64,000 bases of DNA, from positions 5,518,001 through 5,582,000 of the forward strand of contig CM056876.1 in assembly GCA_029876055.1 (NCBI GenBank). Reading direction: 5' to 3'. Of this stretch, positions 11,820 to 23,131 are shown one piece after another. This stretch comes from Madurella fahalii (taxonomy: Eukaryota; Ascomycota; Sordariomycetes; Sordariales). The translations under genes were made by a program, and so were the position numbers. How positions within the stretch are numbered: the stretch's first letter is position 1; each line of letters opens with the position of its first letter. A model generated the notes under the pieces. That model was not told where the DNA came from and made no database searches. It saw nothing but the letters and a program-made list of their open reading frames with translations.

Positions 11820-13417
11820 CTCTCGGGGGTTATATGGCGTCTGGAAGATCTAAGGTTGTGCCATACTTGGCTGTGATGCTAGGGGTATTGGCGTACGAAG
11901 CTGTACATCTAGGGTAGAGAGTACCCTCTCTGGATTGTATGGTATAAGGCCGGCCCTTAAAAAGCTACCTTGTATATTGCTCTCTATTATAGAGATAAAG
12001 AAGGCCTTGCGGAAAGCGCAGAGGAACTCGAGTTTGCTGACATGGTTGATATGTATATGTATTAAGTCCTTAATTTGGCAACTGTATGCCTACTTCAGTG
12101 GCCCGAAGTAGCTATATCGAGTGACTGACACTTATATGAAGAGTGCAGAGGTATATAGAGTATAATGATATTGTTCTGCTTGCAGTAGAGCTTAAACTCA
12201 GTCGAATAGTGGCTTTTGTGGCCGTCGAGGATCAATAACCGGTATGTACCCTTTGTCTAGAATTTTGTAGTTGAAGTACTTGATCTAATCTAGGCCTACT
12301 ATATTAGTAGTCTAACCATTGTCAGTAGTTATAATATGCTAGGCAAGTAGAAGATTATAATCCTAGTACCAGTTACTAAGGTAATATTATATGGCTAAGA
12401 TGATAAACGATAGGATAGTCTAACTAAGAGTATTGATATCTTGGATCACTATTACCTACTTATAGTTACCAAGCTAGGCTAGCTTTACTTTACTACAGCT
12501 ATCAGAGGTTATAACAACTATACCTATGAAAATGATCTCTATTATAAACCTAGTCTCGTCGAAGTTGTAGATATCGTTATCTATAATACTGTACTTAGCC
12601 TTAGTATTCTATATAAATGCAAACCACTCGTCAATAACCTTTGGATCCTTGTACTTGGCCTTCTAGTGTTAAAAGGATCATGTGCCAAAGGATCAGGATC
12701 ACAGGATCTAGTGTGGGAGCTAAACCCATGTACTCTATTGAGCTAAGGAAGACTGGCAGCTAATTGCGCCACTGTACGGACGTCATCTTGTACGCGTATC
12801 TCGTCTATAAAAGGAGCAAACTCTCCAGCAAAGATAGACGGGGACAGACGAAAAGAACAGAACACAATCAATACAAGACATATAAAATCCTAAACTGTCA
12901 TTTCCCAAGATTCAGAGGTGCCGTGTTTCTGACATCTAGTAGTCGTATCGACATGCCCAACGTATATTGAGCTCTAGCTGGCGTTTAATAAAGTTGTGAG
13001 CCCATCACTTACTAACAGGGGGCGCATCGTATACACGTAACAGTTAGTTGGCTATATCTTCCATACCAGATAGTCTAGGCAGAAATACACGTAAACTAGC
13101 TCAATGCTATACCGAACAATAGCCTCCTCTTCAGAATTAGTAAGCCGGCATAAGTTGGTTGGAAGATCGCGTCGTACAGGCTTGCCAGCACATCGGTCAG
13201 AGAGGGTTATAGGCGGTATATCGTAGAACGCAGCTACAGCTTGGAGGCTTAATTTTTCATCGTTTTGAAGAGCTTCGAGGGCCGAGAGTATCCTGGCTTC
13301 CTTTGAAGTAGGAGGCATATTAGGTTATGGAGAAAATTGATGTTAGGTGAAAAGAGGACGCATTGTGGTAGGGACTGTACGACTGGCTTATCTATACGAC
13401 TCGCTTATCAAATACGT
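11820..13417 (-). mobile_element. pogo-like transposon copy 2, 3'-truncated
   Basis: The 5' end is intact: reading the minus strand from 13417 one finds ACGTATTTG and two 17-bp units, ATAAGCGAGTCGTATAG and ATAAGCCAGTCGTACAG, with the TA target at 13418-13419. The transposase starts at ATG 13318 (MPPTSKEARILSALEALQ) and can be followed with many stops through EDIAN.LL, KRQLEL, then (after the nested LTR) WFAFI.NTKAKYSI, YNFDETRF, LYCKQNNIIILYIPLHSSY, SKLEFLCAF and LIPYNPERV. Homology to copies 1 and 3 stops at ~11820, at the codons for NPRE, so the 3' end and right TIR are missing. It keeps the Asp of DETRF but has stops throughout. A different subfamily from copy 1 (unit remainder TCGTATAG). 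Confidence 0.85.
12667..12934 (+). repeat. Solo LTR, family B, nested in transposase copy 2
   Basis: 268 bp, begins TGTTAAAAGG and ends GTGTTTCTGACA, flanked by a perfect 5-bp target duplication TCTAG (12662-12666 and 12935-12939). A TATA-like TCTATAAAAGG lies near 12807-12817. The transposase frame resumes exactly after the insertion, so the element entered an existing transposon copy and then recombined to a solo LTR. Related copies are at 33441-33723 and 40680-40877. Confidence 0.9.
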
Positions 13418-13441
13418 TATCTAAAGAAGATTTTGAAATGG

Positions 13442-13848
13442 TGCAGAAACATACATCTACACCCACATGCCCACCAAAACAAGGGGGAGGGCTAAGACGG
13501 CCAAATGCCAGACAGACAAGATAGACCAGACAGGCCAGGCGACACCACCACAAATCGGGTCCCTGCAGCCGAAACAAGGTCAAAACAACATATGCAGATA
13601 GAGCTCCCTCTGGTCAGAGGGAGACCACTTTGCACGCAAAGAAAGCTCGTCAATTGAGCCTGCAACAAGTGTGAAGAGAGTGCTGAATTGATTGGTCTGT
13701 ATGAGGAGCAATGGCCAGGACGGCCCTACTTATGGTGCGAAAGAGAAATGGGCCCACGGCAAGTTCCAGCCCCCGGAGCACCATCCTAGCAACTGCGTCC
13801 CTCTGATCAGAGGGACCCTGCCCTCTGGGGACTGTTTTCCCCAACTCA
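13442..13848 (-). repeat. LTR-like repeat, family D
   Basis: 407 bp with TG..CA ends (minus-strand reading starts TGAGTTGGGG and ends GTTTCTGCA). Two copies of a palindrome, CCCTCTGRTCAGAGGG, lie near 13602-13617 and 13799-13814. Homologous, more mutated copies lie at 28985-29275, 50049-50450 and 59250-59666. I found no matching 5-bp target duplication, so solo LTR is the best guess, not proven. This copy is GC-rich and little mutated. Confidence 0.65.
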
Positions 13849-15189
13849 ATATCTGAAGGCAAGGCTCAAAATTGGCCTTATAACAGAAGGCGGTAGACCA
13901 AACCCGTGGCGGCTCACCTGACCGGATACAAAGAGAATGTTGACTACAATAAGTTTTATTGTTTACATTTTAAGAGCCTGAAACGACTAAAGCTTTAGAT
14001 AACTAACTAACAGAGTTGTTGCTTCGGTACACGAGCGTTATAAAGCTGTAATTGCTGCTAATCGTATGCAGATCGAAGAGGGGGTTTTTTGGGAGGGGGG
14101 GGGGTTGCGTGGGTTGAGGGTTGGTCGGTCAGCACTCTCTGCATTTACTCCCTATTGGTATCCTGGCCAGGGAAAAATCATAGCTATCATATCATAGCAC
14201 GGTACCGCGGACCTTAGCTGGAGAGCACAGCTTGTCCGAAAATTTACATCTCTGCCAGGGGTCAAATAAAAGGACAGCTTCACGCGGCCAAGTCACTAAA
14301 AGCTGTCCGGTTTTGGTCACAACGGCCAGTTTGCTGTCAGTTGCGGGCACTGGTAGGTTGACGCTGGGCCATGGGTTGTGAAGCATTCTGGCTCTCCACT
14401 CCAGGGGTGCCGTACCACCCATGCTCAAGGTGGACTGCCTGGTTTTGGATAATGCCTGAGAGAATGAAGCAGAGAGCCCTAGAGTCGCTGGCTTTGCACA
14501 TAGCTTGTTGAACATCTCGGACTCTCCAGACACGTCCGCCTTGAACCTTTCTGCACCTTTCTGCACCTTTCTGCGACTTTCCTGCACCTTTTCCGCACCG
14601 GACTGCCACCCCGCACAGATCTTCTGGGCTGAGACTCGGACGGCGGTTGCACTAGGATTGGAGATTAGAGCGCTCGGACCGATCTACGTGGCCGACAGGC
14701 CCGACACGGCCAAATGACAAACAGGGGTGTCGAGGGGGACCAAGAGCAACTTGCCGAAGATGAAAGGAACCGGCCGACCGCGCTTTCCACGCCAAAAGCC
14801 GTCGGATCGGGCTCGCCGACGTGTCCCTGGTGGAGCGACAGGCTTGGAACACGCAAGGATCCCCTCGGTATCGGCGACAGCTATCCCTGCATGGAAGCAG
14901 GCCAGAATAGCCTTTTCCTGTCTCTGGGCGCAACTAGCCTCGCTAGTAATTTGTGAACGAAAATTTACCCTGTCTAGTCTTGAAGACGCATTGGTTGCTG
15001 GTTGGTGACGCTTGCCCAAGTAGATTCTGTAGGTAAAGCTGCCTTTGCAGCTTAAAGCCGCTAATCCAGGACAACTCGTGGTCTGCTCCGCAATGGGCAC
15101 TTACACAGGCTTCCTCAAGTCCGGCGTGCACAGACCTGTACAACTTGTTTTATCGCCGGATCCAACCTATACCAATCCAGACCAGACTC
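13849..15189. other. Intergenic region upstream of Zn2Cys6 gene
   Basis: No convincing gene. A G-run lies near 14090-14105. About four copies of an 11-bp pyrimidine-rich unit (CCTTTCTGCAC) form a small tandem repeat near 14545-14600. Open frames on both strands at 14650-15140 overlap each other and lack family motifs. The 3' part is presumably promoter and 5' UTR of the gene at 15190. Confidence 0.4.
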
Positions 15190-17608
15190 ATGGACCATCA
15201 ACCCCCACCCGCCCCCCACTGTGGTCTGCAGTTGGGAACTGACGGACGGACCGGCTGCGGGTTGGCGCCGTTAGAGGAGGCGTTTGTCTCCTCTTATTTG
15301 AATGCCCCATCCGGATCCGATCTCGTCCAGCAGAATCCGGCACCAGAGCAGACATGGGATCCGGCCAACGACCTGGCTGGACTTAATTTTGAGCAGAAGG
15401 TACTCGCGTTCTTGAATGCTCCCGCTGAGGTAGAGCTAAGACTCGACGGACTCTTCGAGGATGACGAGAAGCTCCTTACAAAAATTGCCCGGGAACAACG
15501 ACTCTGCATACGGCTAGGGCCATCTCAATACTCTAGCATCCACTCACACCCTTTACGAGAGGCCGTCATTTCTCGGCCTCCAGTGGCATTTGGACGGCAG
15601 GATGGCACCCCCTCAGCTGGGTCTCACAACCTACCTTCAAGAGACCTGTTTCACGGGTTCGGATCATTACCCTGGGCCCCCACAGCCGGTTGGGAATGCT
15701 CCAGCGGGCCTTCCCTTGCGGAGTGTTATTCCCCGCCAGATCCCAGTCTCCTGACGCATCCTTTTCCACGAGCCGTTGGACTGAATCACTGGGGCTCCCG
15801 CCCGCTTGTTTCCAGCCCGGGTGTGCTCCCTGGCCCGGGTTCTGACAATCTTCCATCACTGCATGGACTGGGATCCGTGGCAACCCCGCTTCCATCTCAC
15901 CAGGGCCAAACGCTAAGACATCTCGGCGGCACAGAGACGCTGCGCCAGCCGAACATTCCATCCACCAACCGATCTTTACCGCGCGAGCCTCGCAGTTCTA
16001 CTCCTAGTAGTGCCGGCTTCAGTGGCTCGCTTCTCCAACGAATATGGGTTTATAGTTCCCGAGATATGGAAGAAGTTGGCGGTGTTTGCTGGCGGTGCAA
16101 ACTCATGCATAAGAGGGTGCGTTTGCGGAATGGTGGCGTGCCACCGCCGATATATGCTAGAATGCTGACAAGGCAGGCAGTGCGACCCCGGGAGCCCTTG
16201 TCATCGGTGTGCGGCTCTTCCCGGAAACCCGACCATTCGTTGCCGCCGTGGGCCTGTCTGGGATTGGTCACAATTGCCCGTTCTGTGCCCTCTGCCGACG
16301 CAACATGAACGATGGCGATCATCGCCGGCAAGTCCATCAGAACTGCCGCCTGCGTTGTTGCCCGCATCCATGGCTCTGCGCGACGCAAGACGCCGACAGA
16401 TGGAGGATGTGGGACGAATCAAGCGCTTCGAACCTTGCGCAGCGGCCGAGCGAAACCGTGGTATCCTTGTAAACGTCGTTACCATCAAGGTCGACAATAT
16501 AAGGGATTACAACCCTATACCGGAGATGCTCTCTAAGCGGGACTTTCCCTATGATGAGCTCATAATCAGAATAGTATGGGAGTTGATAGACAACCAAGAC
16601 ACTGCTCAACTGATGGGCATTGAGGTTGTTGATGACCTCGTTGCTTTTCTTGAAGCCGCATCTCTTTGCGAAGCCAAATCCGGTCATCCGGACCCAAAGA
16701 GGCGTCTGGTCTACTGCTCCATGTGCTGTCTAGTGGACTGCGCCGAGGCTCTCCGACTCTCCTTGCTAGGCTTGTTGACAGCCGACGCCCATTCTTCCTG
16801 CTCTGCTAACGGGTGCATATCCCCGGGATTACGCGGCCTCAGCAAGCACATTCCAAGATACGTTAAGGCGCTAACCAGTGCGCTCTTTTCTAAGAAAAGG
16901 AGCGAGAATTGCAGTTGGCTTCTAATATTCTACAGCCTGTGCATCCAGGGTTACGTCCGACGTGCATTGATGTCGCTAGAGGGGTGGGGGAGATCGATGT
17001 GCATTGGCATCGAGAACAGCACGGGAATGCTTGGCAGTGCCACCTACTTGCACACGGCAGCATCGCTCTTCCGACAAATATCAGCGCAAAATGGGGGGAA
17101 ACTGGCAAACAAAATACGGAACTCACGGGCACGGCCTTCTGTGTACCTCGGGGCGGCGTCGCAGAGCGGCTCATCTGGCCAGGTGCCGCCCCATCAAACA
17201 GCAAGAGCCGCCAGCAGCTGGGAGAAGTGGCACGAGGAAGGAATCAACGGATACCTAGGAAGGATCTTCCAGATAGCCGATGACACCATCCGCCCGGACA
17301 CCAACCTGCCTGGTGACGATTCGGATTCCGATGTGACCATCAGATCTCCGACTGCGCGGGCCAGCAGCCACCAGGACCAGGAGGGCAATGAGAGTCCCCA
17401 CAATACAAGCTCCTGGATGATCCCCGTTTGCGCCGAAAACATCCCAGCTCCCTCCATATTTTCTCAGTGGTCGGCGACGAGCATCGGGGATTCCAGCGCA
17501 TCATTTGCTGAATCTGTAAACCCATCAATGTTGTCGTTGTCAACCATGGGCGGCAGCTCAGTGTATGGCATCCCGGATCTTGACCGCGCTACTTCGTATT
17601 CCGGGTAA
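15190..17608 (+). CDS. Zn2Cys6-type fungal regulatory protein
   Basis: Two exons, 15190-16116 and 16181-17608, encoding 784 aa. The intron (16117-16180, 64 nt) has GTGCGT, a GCTGAC branch site and ends in CAG; splicing in phase 0 completes a zinc cluster that is otherwise split: C300-x2-C303-x6-C310-x5-C316-x2-C319-x10-C330 (CWRCKLMHKR joined to CDPGSPCHRC). This is the Zn2Cys6 spacing of fungal DNA-binding proteins, but placed mid-protein, after a long Ser/Pro-rich N-terminus, as in a group of large hypothetical fungal zinc-cluster proteins. The C-terminal half is helical and Leu-rich (residues ~400-600) and ends in an acidic, Ser-rich tail. MDHQPPP at 15190 is the first ATG in frame. No stops or frameshifts: apparently functional. 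Probably nuclear; target genes unknown. Confidence 0.82.
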
Positions 17609-17634
17609 TAAAAACGAATGAACTCGTTTTTATT
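17607..17634. terminator. Perfect 11-bp inverted repeat overlapping stop codon
   Basis: AATAAAAACGA (17607-17617) and TCGTTTTTATT (17624-17634) are perfect inverted repeats around a 6-nt loop. The left arm begins inside the TAA stop of the Zn2Cys6 gene and includes an AATAAA polyadenylation-like signal. It may help 3'-end formation; that role is inferred. Confidence 0.5.
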
Positions 17635-18479
17635 GATAGCGGGGACGAGCCTGTACCTACCTTTCTTTCCTCCTCCTTTTTGTATCTAGCTTGAGGTTAG
17701 TGGGAGCTAGCAACGGCCCGGGATTTTAGATTTAACAACATCCCTCAGTCAACAGGGGTCGACTCTGGCTCATAGAATGGCTAGGCATGAGAACTACACA
17801 AATTTATATTATACTAGTATTAGAATAGTCTTCTACAATCTATACTTTCTAAACATGTCAAAATAATAGCGTTTCTATAATTTTATAATTTTAGTAAGTT
17901 TATATTTACCGTTATATAAATACAGCTAAGCGATTGCATATAGAAGGAATCGAGCTGTGTGTATTGTCGAGAATGGAGTACAGACGGCAGCGGGCTGTCC
18001 TTGAATATGGTGTAGGGGGCGTTATGATGGAAGTTTCCGCAAGGCACACTACCAGGCACCGTTGATTCGGTTTCTTCAGCCGACATGTCTCACCACCCCT
18101 GGCACGGCCAGCACGCGCTAGCGCGGCATTTCAAACTCGCGAGATGGCCGAATCCGCTGCGGCCAAATGCGCTAACTGCAAACTATTAGCAAACGCCGAG
18201 GTAGCGCAGGCGCCTGTTAGCCTGTTAGCCTCAGCTTCAAGACGCTAGGGATGTGTTGGGTCGGGCTACCCCCCTAGAAGTCACTTGCATAAGCCACCCA
18301 CAAACCCCCTGTTAGAAGTTGAATCTCCCTGTCGTAGCACCACAACGATTCCGTTTGAGCACATGTTCAAGAGTTGGTCCCTACGACGTCTCCCAGCTTC
18401 TGTTTTTGGCTGTAAGTCCCTAAGGCCTCTGTCTTCTCTGAGCCGATGGCCACAACCATCCATCAAGCACGTCTAGAGG
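17635..18479. other. Intergenic, partly AT-rich
   Basis: AT-rich at 17790-17930. A minus-strand ORF at 17883-18086 (67 codons, MSAEETESTVPG) looks moderately protein-like but has no recognisable domain. The sequence near 18285-18480 may hold the 5' part of the membrane-protein pseudogene that follows. Confidence 0.35.
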
Positions 18480-20110
18480 TGCAAGATGGGACTATTTTGC
18501 GACGCGGAGCCTGTACGTGGGGGCTCTCATCACCGTGCATGTTGCGCTCTGTATCGTCTTGACCGCTCTGACTTACGTATCTGGCCGTGAAAGCGGCATC
18601 GCAATTCTTCCTCGCTACCACGTGTCGGTTCCCAGGATGCCTGGACCCACCAGCTCCTTTGGACATCGGAGCCGAATCTTGTTATGGCTCTGCTGGGTAT
18701 GGCGTGAAATTCGACATTCCATGCCGTTCGTGATCGACAACCCTTCACCGACCTCCTGAGCGAATGCGGCTCAACGCTCGATCGAACCCTTCTCCTCGAT
18801 TATCGAACAACGGTCGGCCCATTAGTATGGATACGAGCTCTGAGAAACCGGCATTGGCTGGTCGGCATCTTGTCCCTGGTTGTGCTGCTGCTTTCCGTCG
18901 CCGTACCGCCCCTCTCCGCACAGCTCTTCACGGATCAGGGCATTCTGGTCGAGACGGCTACTATTCTCAATGTCACGCACCGGTATAATGCTTTAGACAC
19001 CGCACCTGTCAACTGGATACCCATCTTGGACACGGTAGCCGCTGTCGGCCTCTTCGGCGGGGCGAGCTCCCCGTGGACGAATGCCCAGTTCGCGTTTGAC
19101 CACTTTGACGTTCCCTCCCAAATGACTGAGGTAGGAAGTACCGCAGTTGTCGCCGGGAAGATTACCGGCTACTCAGCAGACACGGACTGCGTCGTCTTGG
19201 CCGAGTGACGCCGAGCTTGACGACTGATCAACGCTTCATGTTAGCGGAACGGACCGAGGTTGCGACCTTGAGCTGCGTTTCCCCACCGTTAGCGATTTCC
19301 CTATCCTGCTTGGCACGCATTCGGAGAGTAGCTGCAGCGCTGACGCCGGGCTGAGCAGGATCGTCTTCGTCAGCGGGATCCGGTATAACGACTCGTCGAC
19401 ACCGTTCTCGGACCTTTCAGTCGTCTCGTGCATGACCGGATACTTGCAGACACCCGGTATCTTGAGTCGGTCGAAGGCCAGCGATCCCCTTGGCAACGCG
19501 ATGTCCCGCCAGAGATGCTCTCCTTTCGGCCCTTGGCCGAGCTAGAAGCCAACTTCGGTATGAATGCTTCCTACTTGCATTTCAGGAGCATGTGATGCTG
19601 GTTCCCCAAACCTTCAATCCTAGTTCACCTTGGTCGACAAGCGAGTTTGGCAGTCTTGTCTTGTACCACGCGGCAGCCACCAAGCTCGGGGCATTGTTCC
19701 TCGTGGATTCGGGACACAACATTTCTCTTCCCACACCAGCGGAGCTAGTAGCCTCGTTCAAATACGTCTTCCGTCTCGCGCACATAACCCCGGTGTCCAG
19801 CGTGTTAGTTAGGCCCCTCACAACGGGAAGCAAGGATAGCACTAGGCTTGTCGTGGTCCCGTGGGCGCGGCGCATATCATTCTTGCCCTGCTCTGGCTCT
19901 GCCTGCCCTGCGGCGTGTGCGTTTGGGGGTACGTTTGACGGCATCCCATAGTGCTCTCGGAAGAGCCCTCGGGGCTTCTTAGCTACTTTGCTCTCCTCCA
20001 TCCCACACCGGCGGACCCGTATGGCGAAGCCATGATCCGTATCGTTACCGAGACATGTGCAGCCGATGATTTCAAGGGGTAAGTGGTAGAATCTATCAAA
20101 AAAAAAGTGG
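18480..20110 (+). pseudogene. Broken large membrane protein resembling DUF3433
   Basis: Several frames in order match my recollection of fungal DUF3433 proteins (large multi-pass membrane proteins of unknown function). First a membrane segment (LYVGALITVHVALCIVLTAL, ~18510-18570). Then LLWTSEPNLVMALLGMA, a stop where Trp is expected, PFTDLL and TLLLDY, followed by ALRNRHWLVGILSLVVLLLS and VAVPPLSAQLF, the second membrane unit (18780-18935). The luminal region continues to TGA/TAG stops at ~19205. Later fragments include SFKYVFRLAHITPVSSVLVR (~19755-19820), a last membrane segment (HIILALLWLCLPCGVCVWGY, ~19870-19930) and LSEEPSGLLSYFALLHPTP. At least four frameshifts or stops separate them. 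The base composition is not RIP-like, so decay seems to be by ordinary mutation. Confidence 0.6.
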
Positions 20111-20595
20111 AATGTTGAAAGCGCAACGTGCGCTACTGTGAATGATGGACAGGAAAACATGGTCTTGGTTGTCAAGGGTTTGGCAGAGCGGGTATAGGTG
20201 GTGTTTAGCTCCGGTGTTTGAGATCAGGGGTGATTTAGAGTCTCCTGGGCGTGTGCCTACATCAATATTGATAATAGATAATTGGAACTCGACACGACGA
20301 GTTGCCTACCGATAAAGGTCCTATACCATCGCTGTCCCCTGCAAAGCATCGACGAGTAGTCTCTGATGTACAACTCTCACTCCTCTAGCTCGGCGGGGAG
20401 AGGTCATTGTAGCCCGTGCGTTGCAGCGCCTGGGTCCGGACAATGCCTTCAGAATGTGATCTATAGGCGTTGCGAACATTTTGGTCTCTCATGTCATTTT
20501 TTCGGAAAGGGGACTGACCCCTATGATGACTCGGACAACGCTACGGTCCACTTCTGTGAGTTTTTTTATCCGGGTGCTAACTATTGGATAATAAT
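20111..20595. other. Intergenic, no clear gene
   Basis: Follows the membrane-protein pseudogene; an A-run sits at ~20098-20106. A 92-codon plus-strand ORF (20366-20644) runs into the MITE at 20598, so its last part is element sequence and the whole is not believable as a gene. Confidence 0.4.
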
Positions 20596-20597
20596 TA

Positions 20598-21035
20598 ACG
20601 TAATTGATAAGCGAGATGTACAGACAAGCGAGATATACACTTGAAAACCCACATATAACCCTGAGATCTTACCTCGTGCAAAATCTCTAAACTTCAATAG
20701 AGATTTCTGTAGTAAATTCTAAATGTAGTATATTTATTGTAATTAGAGATGAAGCTTTAATATTTTTCAGTTGATGTAGCTAGGTTAGAGCTAAAGACAC
20801 TCTTTGCTAGATTTTGCCTTGTGAATTCCAGAGACAACCTTTCACCTACAACTGCCCAAGCCTACAAGAATCGTTATTTTTATATTATTATCCTACATGT
20901 TAAATAAGCTGTATTTAAAATTATATAAATTTCTATTGAAGTTCGGGAATCTTGTACGAGGCGGGATCTCAGGGTTATCTATGGGTTTTCAAGTGTACAT
21001 CTCGCTTGTCTGTACATCTCGCTTATCAATTACGT
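20598..21035. mobile_element. MITE with ~109-bp TIRs, pogo-type ends
   Basis: 438 bp flanked by TA (20596-20597 and 21036-21037). Both tips read ACGTAATTGATAAGCGAG inwards. Inverted repeats extend to about 20706 on the left and 20927 on the right, with scattered C/T and G/A differences. Each tip holds two 17-bp units with core ATAAGCGAG or ACAAGCGAG and remainder ATGTACAG/ATATACAC. No coding capacity. The ends match the pogo-like elements in this window in layout but not in the unit remainder, so a different, unseen transposase probably moved it. Confidence 0.88.
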
Positions 21036-21293
21036 TAGTGCATTTATATTGGAAAACATCCCCGAAGGGACCTTTATGTTCATCAAAGCGGTAGTGACCC
21101 CAGCTTTGCAAGTATCGAGACCGTTACGGACCTCAACTTTCCTAGAATGAAACTTCCAGCAACCCTTCAGAGCCAACGTCTTACAGTCTCAAACACTACT
21201 GGTATTGCATCCCCTCTGAGACTGCAGTAGGAGCAACCCAAGTACTGTTCATTCAGACGAAGAGGCAAAGGAAATAAACGTGGCGGTCTTATG

Positions 21294-21551
21294 TGTAAAG
21301 GGGGTTGTTCTGGGGACACGTTGAGGGAGATGGACTACGATGTCTCAGTACCGAAAAGGGTTCGATCAGTGGGCGATGGCTTCACGAACAGCCTCCTATT
21401 GTCATTGACTACACAGAGACTGATCCTTGCAGATCAGAAGTGCCCCGCGTGAGAGAGTTCCCTCATAGGGTTCTTATCTATCCTGTATCGTAACATCATC
21501 CCGTATCATTCGGCGGGTCCTCCTGACCTTCGTCTGGAGACTCTCGTTACA
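21294..21551 (-). repeat. 3' LTR of Gypsy element (family A)
   Basis: 258 bp; on the plus strand begins TGTAAAGGGGG and ends CTCTCGTTACA. Nearly identical to 28436-28693 and to the solo LTR at 55768-56018. Confidence 0.92.
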
Positions 21552-22033
21552 AATTATCCTCCCCTCTGTAGAACCTGTCTTCAGGTTCCTTACCGCTAAG
21601 GATCGTCTAAACTTAGGGGGTAAGACTTAGGATGACATCGGGTAGATATTAGGTATATATCGAGTGCTGTTCGTAGCCACGCAAATGGATAAGTGTCGAA
21701 CCGGTAGACCTTATAGTCTATCTGCTCCAACAAGCGGTGTAGTAGGAAAGGAGAAACGATGGTTTAAGGTAAGGAGTAAGTCGTCTTATAGTCAGGAGGT
21801 TTTCGGGAAAAGTTCGGCCGGTTGTCGGGCCATAGTAGGGTTCGCGGCTCCGAGGTCCCACTTTCCCGGTTCGGGCCTGAGATCCGAATTACAGCCGAAT
21901 CGTCCGGATTTCCATCCGAACTTACGTGTTGTCCTTACAACTTCAAAACGCGTGAAGATTATACGACTGCTCAATCGTAAGGCTTGTATATAGTTGCAAA
22001 TTTGTAGACATATATTGGCTGTTTCTCCTCGGG

Positions 22034-22200
22034 TATAAATACCCCTCTCCTCTCCTACCTTTTCCAAAACTTTTCTTCTTCAGGCTCTCTTCTATACGTT
22101 ATTTCGCTCACTTTTCGCTCTGCTTCTACGCGTAGCTCACTGCCTGTCCTCGCCTCTCTCTCCCTCTCTCTCTCTCTTCCTCTCTCTCTCTCTCTCTTCT
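22034..22200 (+). promoter_or_regulatory. TATA box and CT-rich leader of antisense gene
   Basis: TATAAAT at 22034-22040 in the context GGGTATAAATACCCC, followed by a long pyrimidine tract including a (CT)n microsatellite at ~22150-22200. TATA plus CT-rich leader is a common fungal promoter layout, and it points at the spliced gene starting near 22273. The assignment is inferred. Confidence 0.5.
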
Positions 22201-22272
22201 TGTCATCGCTTCGGCCACTTTTCTATTGCGATAGACGCTTTCGCCGCCTCCGCCGCCGAGGTTACGCTGTAT

Positions 22273-23131
22273 ATGAAATGCATTCGCTCGGTATTTAAAA
22301 ACACTAACCCTCACTCCGGAGAGGTCCTTACGATTAACTATTCTTTCGAGTAGTCGACCTCCTTACGTTGTTCCTATTGTAACGCAAAGAAAGAGTTGTA
22401 TACGCCGGTAAGTTATATATATTTTCGGCGGATTGGTAAGGGATTTGCTAACGATTGTAGGCCGTTACCGGAATAGTTAGCGACTCCGTCGACCTTATAA
22501 TCCTTATTAATACGGCTCGTACTATCGTCGATTATCGTATAGAGGACGCCGAGGGCGAGTTCGACAAGGAGGGTAATCGCCTTTAAGTTTCTACGCTATT
22601 TCGCCGTAGCCGTAAGAAGATCGCTGCCGTTGCTAAAGATCTAGTCGGGGCTTTCGACACTACTAAGACCGCTTATCGCCGTCAATTCGGCATTTCCAGT
22701 ACTACCAAACTGTCTTCTATAAGTGTATTTGTTTTATTTGTTTTTGTATATAAATCGCTGATATCTCGATAGCAAACTTATATAGTATATTGCTCTATAG
22801 TTGCACTATATAGCTAACTCTGTTTATAGTAATTGTCCTGTCCTAGCCGGAACTGCAGCTGCAATACCGATATCAGTCTCAATTACTATATTTCTACTAA
22901 GTTATTACTAACTTTTCGTAGTACGAGTCTGAGGTATATATCTAGGAGGTACGGTCTGTCGCTCGTCTATTACTTAGTGATATTAGTTTCGTAGATTGGT
23001 CGGGCGCTAAATACCGTTTTCTTAAGAAGGTTAAAGAGGAGATCGCTGCTAATATAGAGGATATAGAGGCCTAGTAGGTTTAGGTAGAGGTAGCTCCTAA
23101 CTTAGAGCTAGTACCGACCTCAATTTTCTAA
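22273..23131 (+). pseudogene. Spliced antisense gene carried inside Gypsy element
   Basis: On the plus strand, opposite to pol. Exon 1 (22273-22407) includes RCSYCNAKKELYTP, a Cys-x2-Cys motif. Intron 1 (22408-22460, GTAAGT, GCTAAC, TAG) joins in phase to exon 2 (AVTGIVSDSVDLIILINTAR onwards, rich in acidic and then basic residues). A second spliced region starts near 22733 and ends at 22921 after TTACTAACTTTTCGTAG, possibly with a mini-exon between two introns. The last exon contains VARLLLSDISFVDWSG and FLKKVKEEIAANIEDIEA and ends in TAA at 23131. Three or four TAA/TAG codons replace Gln-type codons. Codons upstream of 22273 stay open back to an ATA that could be a mutated ATG. I recognise no family. 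It may be a captured host gene or an element accessory gene; expression now impossible as a full protein. Confidence 0.6.

Noticed and set aside
14192..15140. Several ORFs of 70-138 codons on both strands
   Set aside because: They overlap each other in different frames and show no family motifs; most likely the GC-rich upstream region of the gene at 15190.
20366..20644. Cys-rich 92-codon ORF
   Set aside because: Its 3' part is MITE sequence, so the frame is an accident of the insertion.
21345..21370. GGTTCGATC motif resembling a tRNA T-arm
   Set aside because: It lies inside the family-A LTR, is repeated in its copies, and no cloverleaf can be formed around it.
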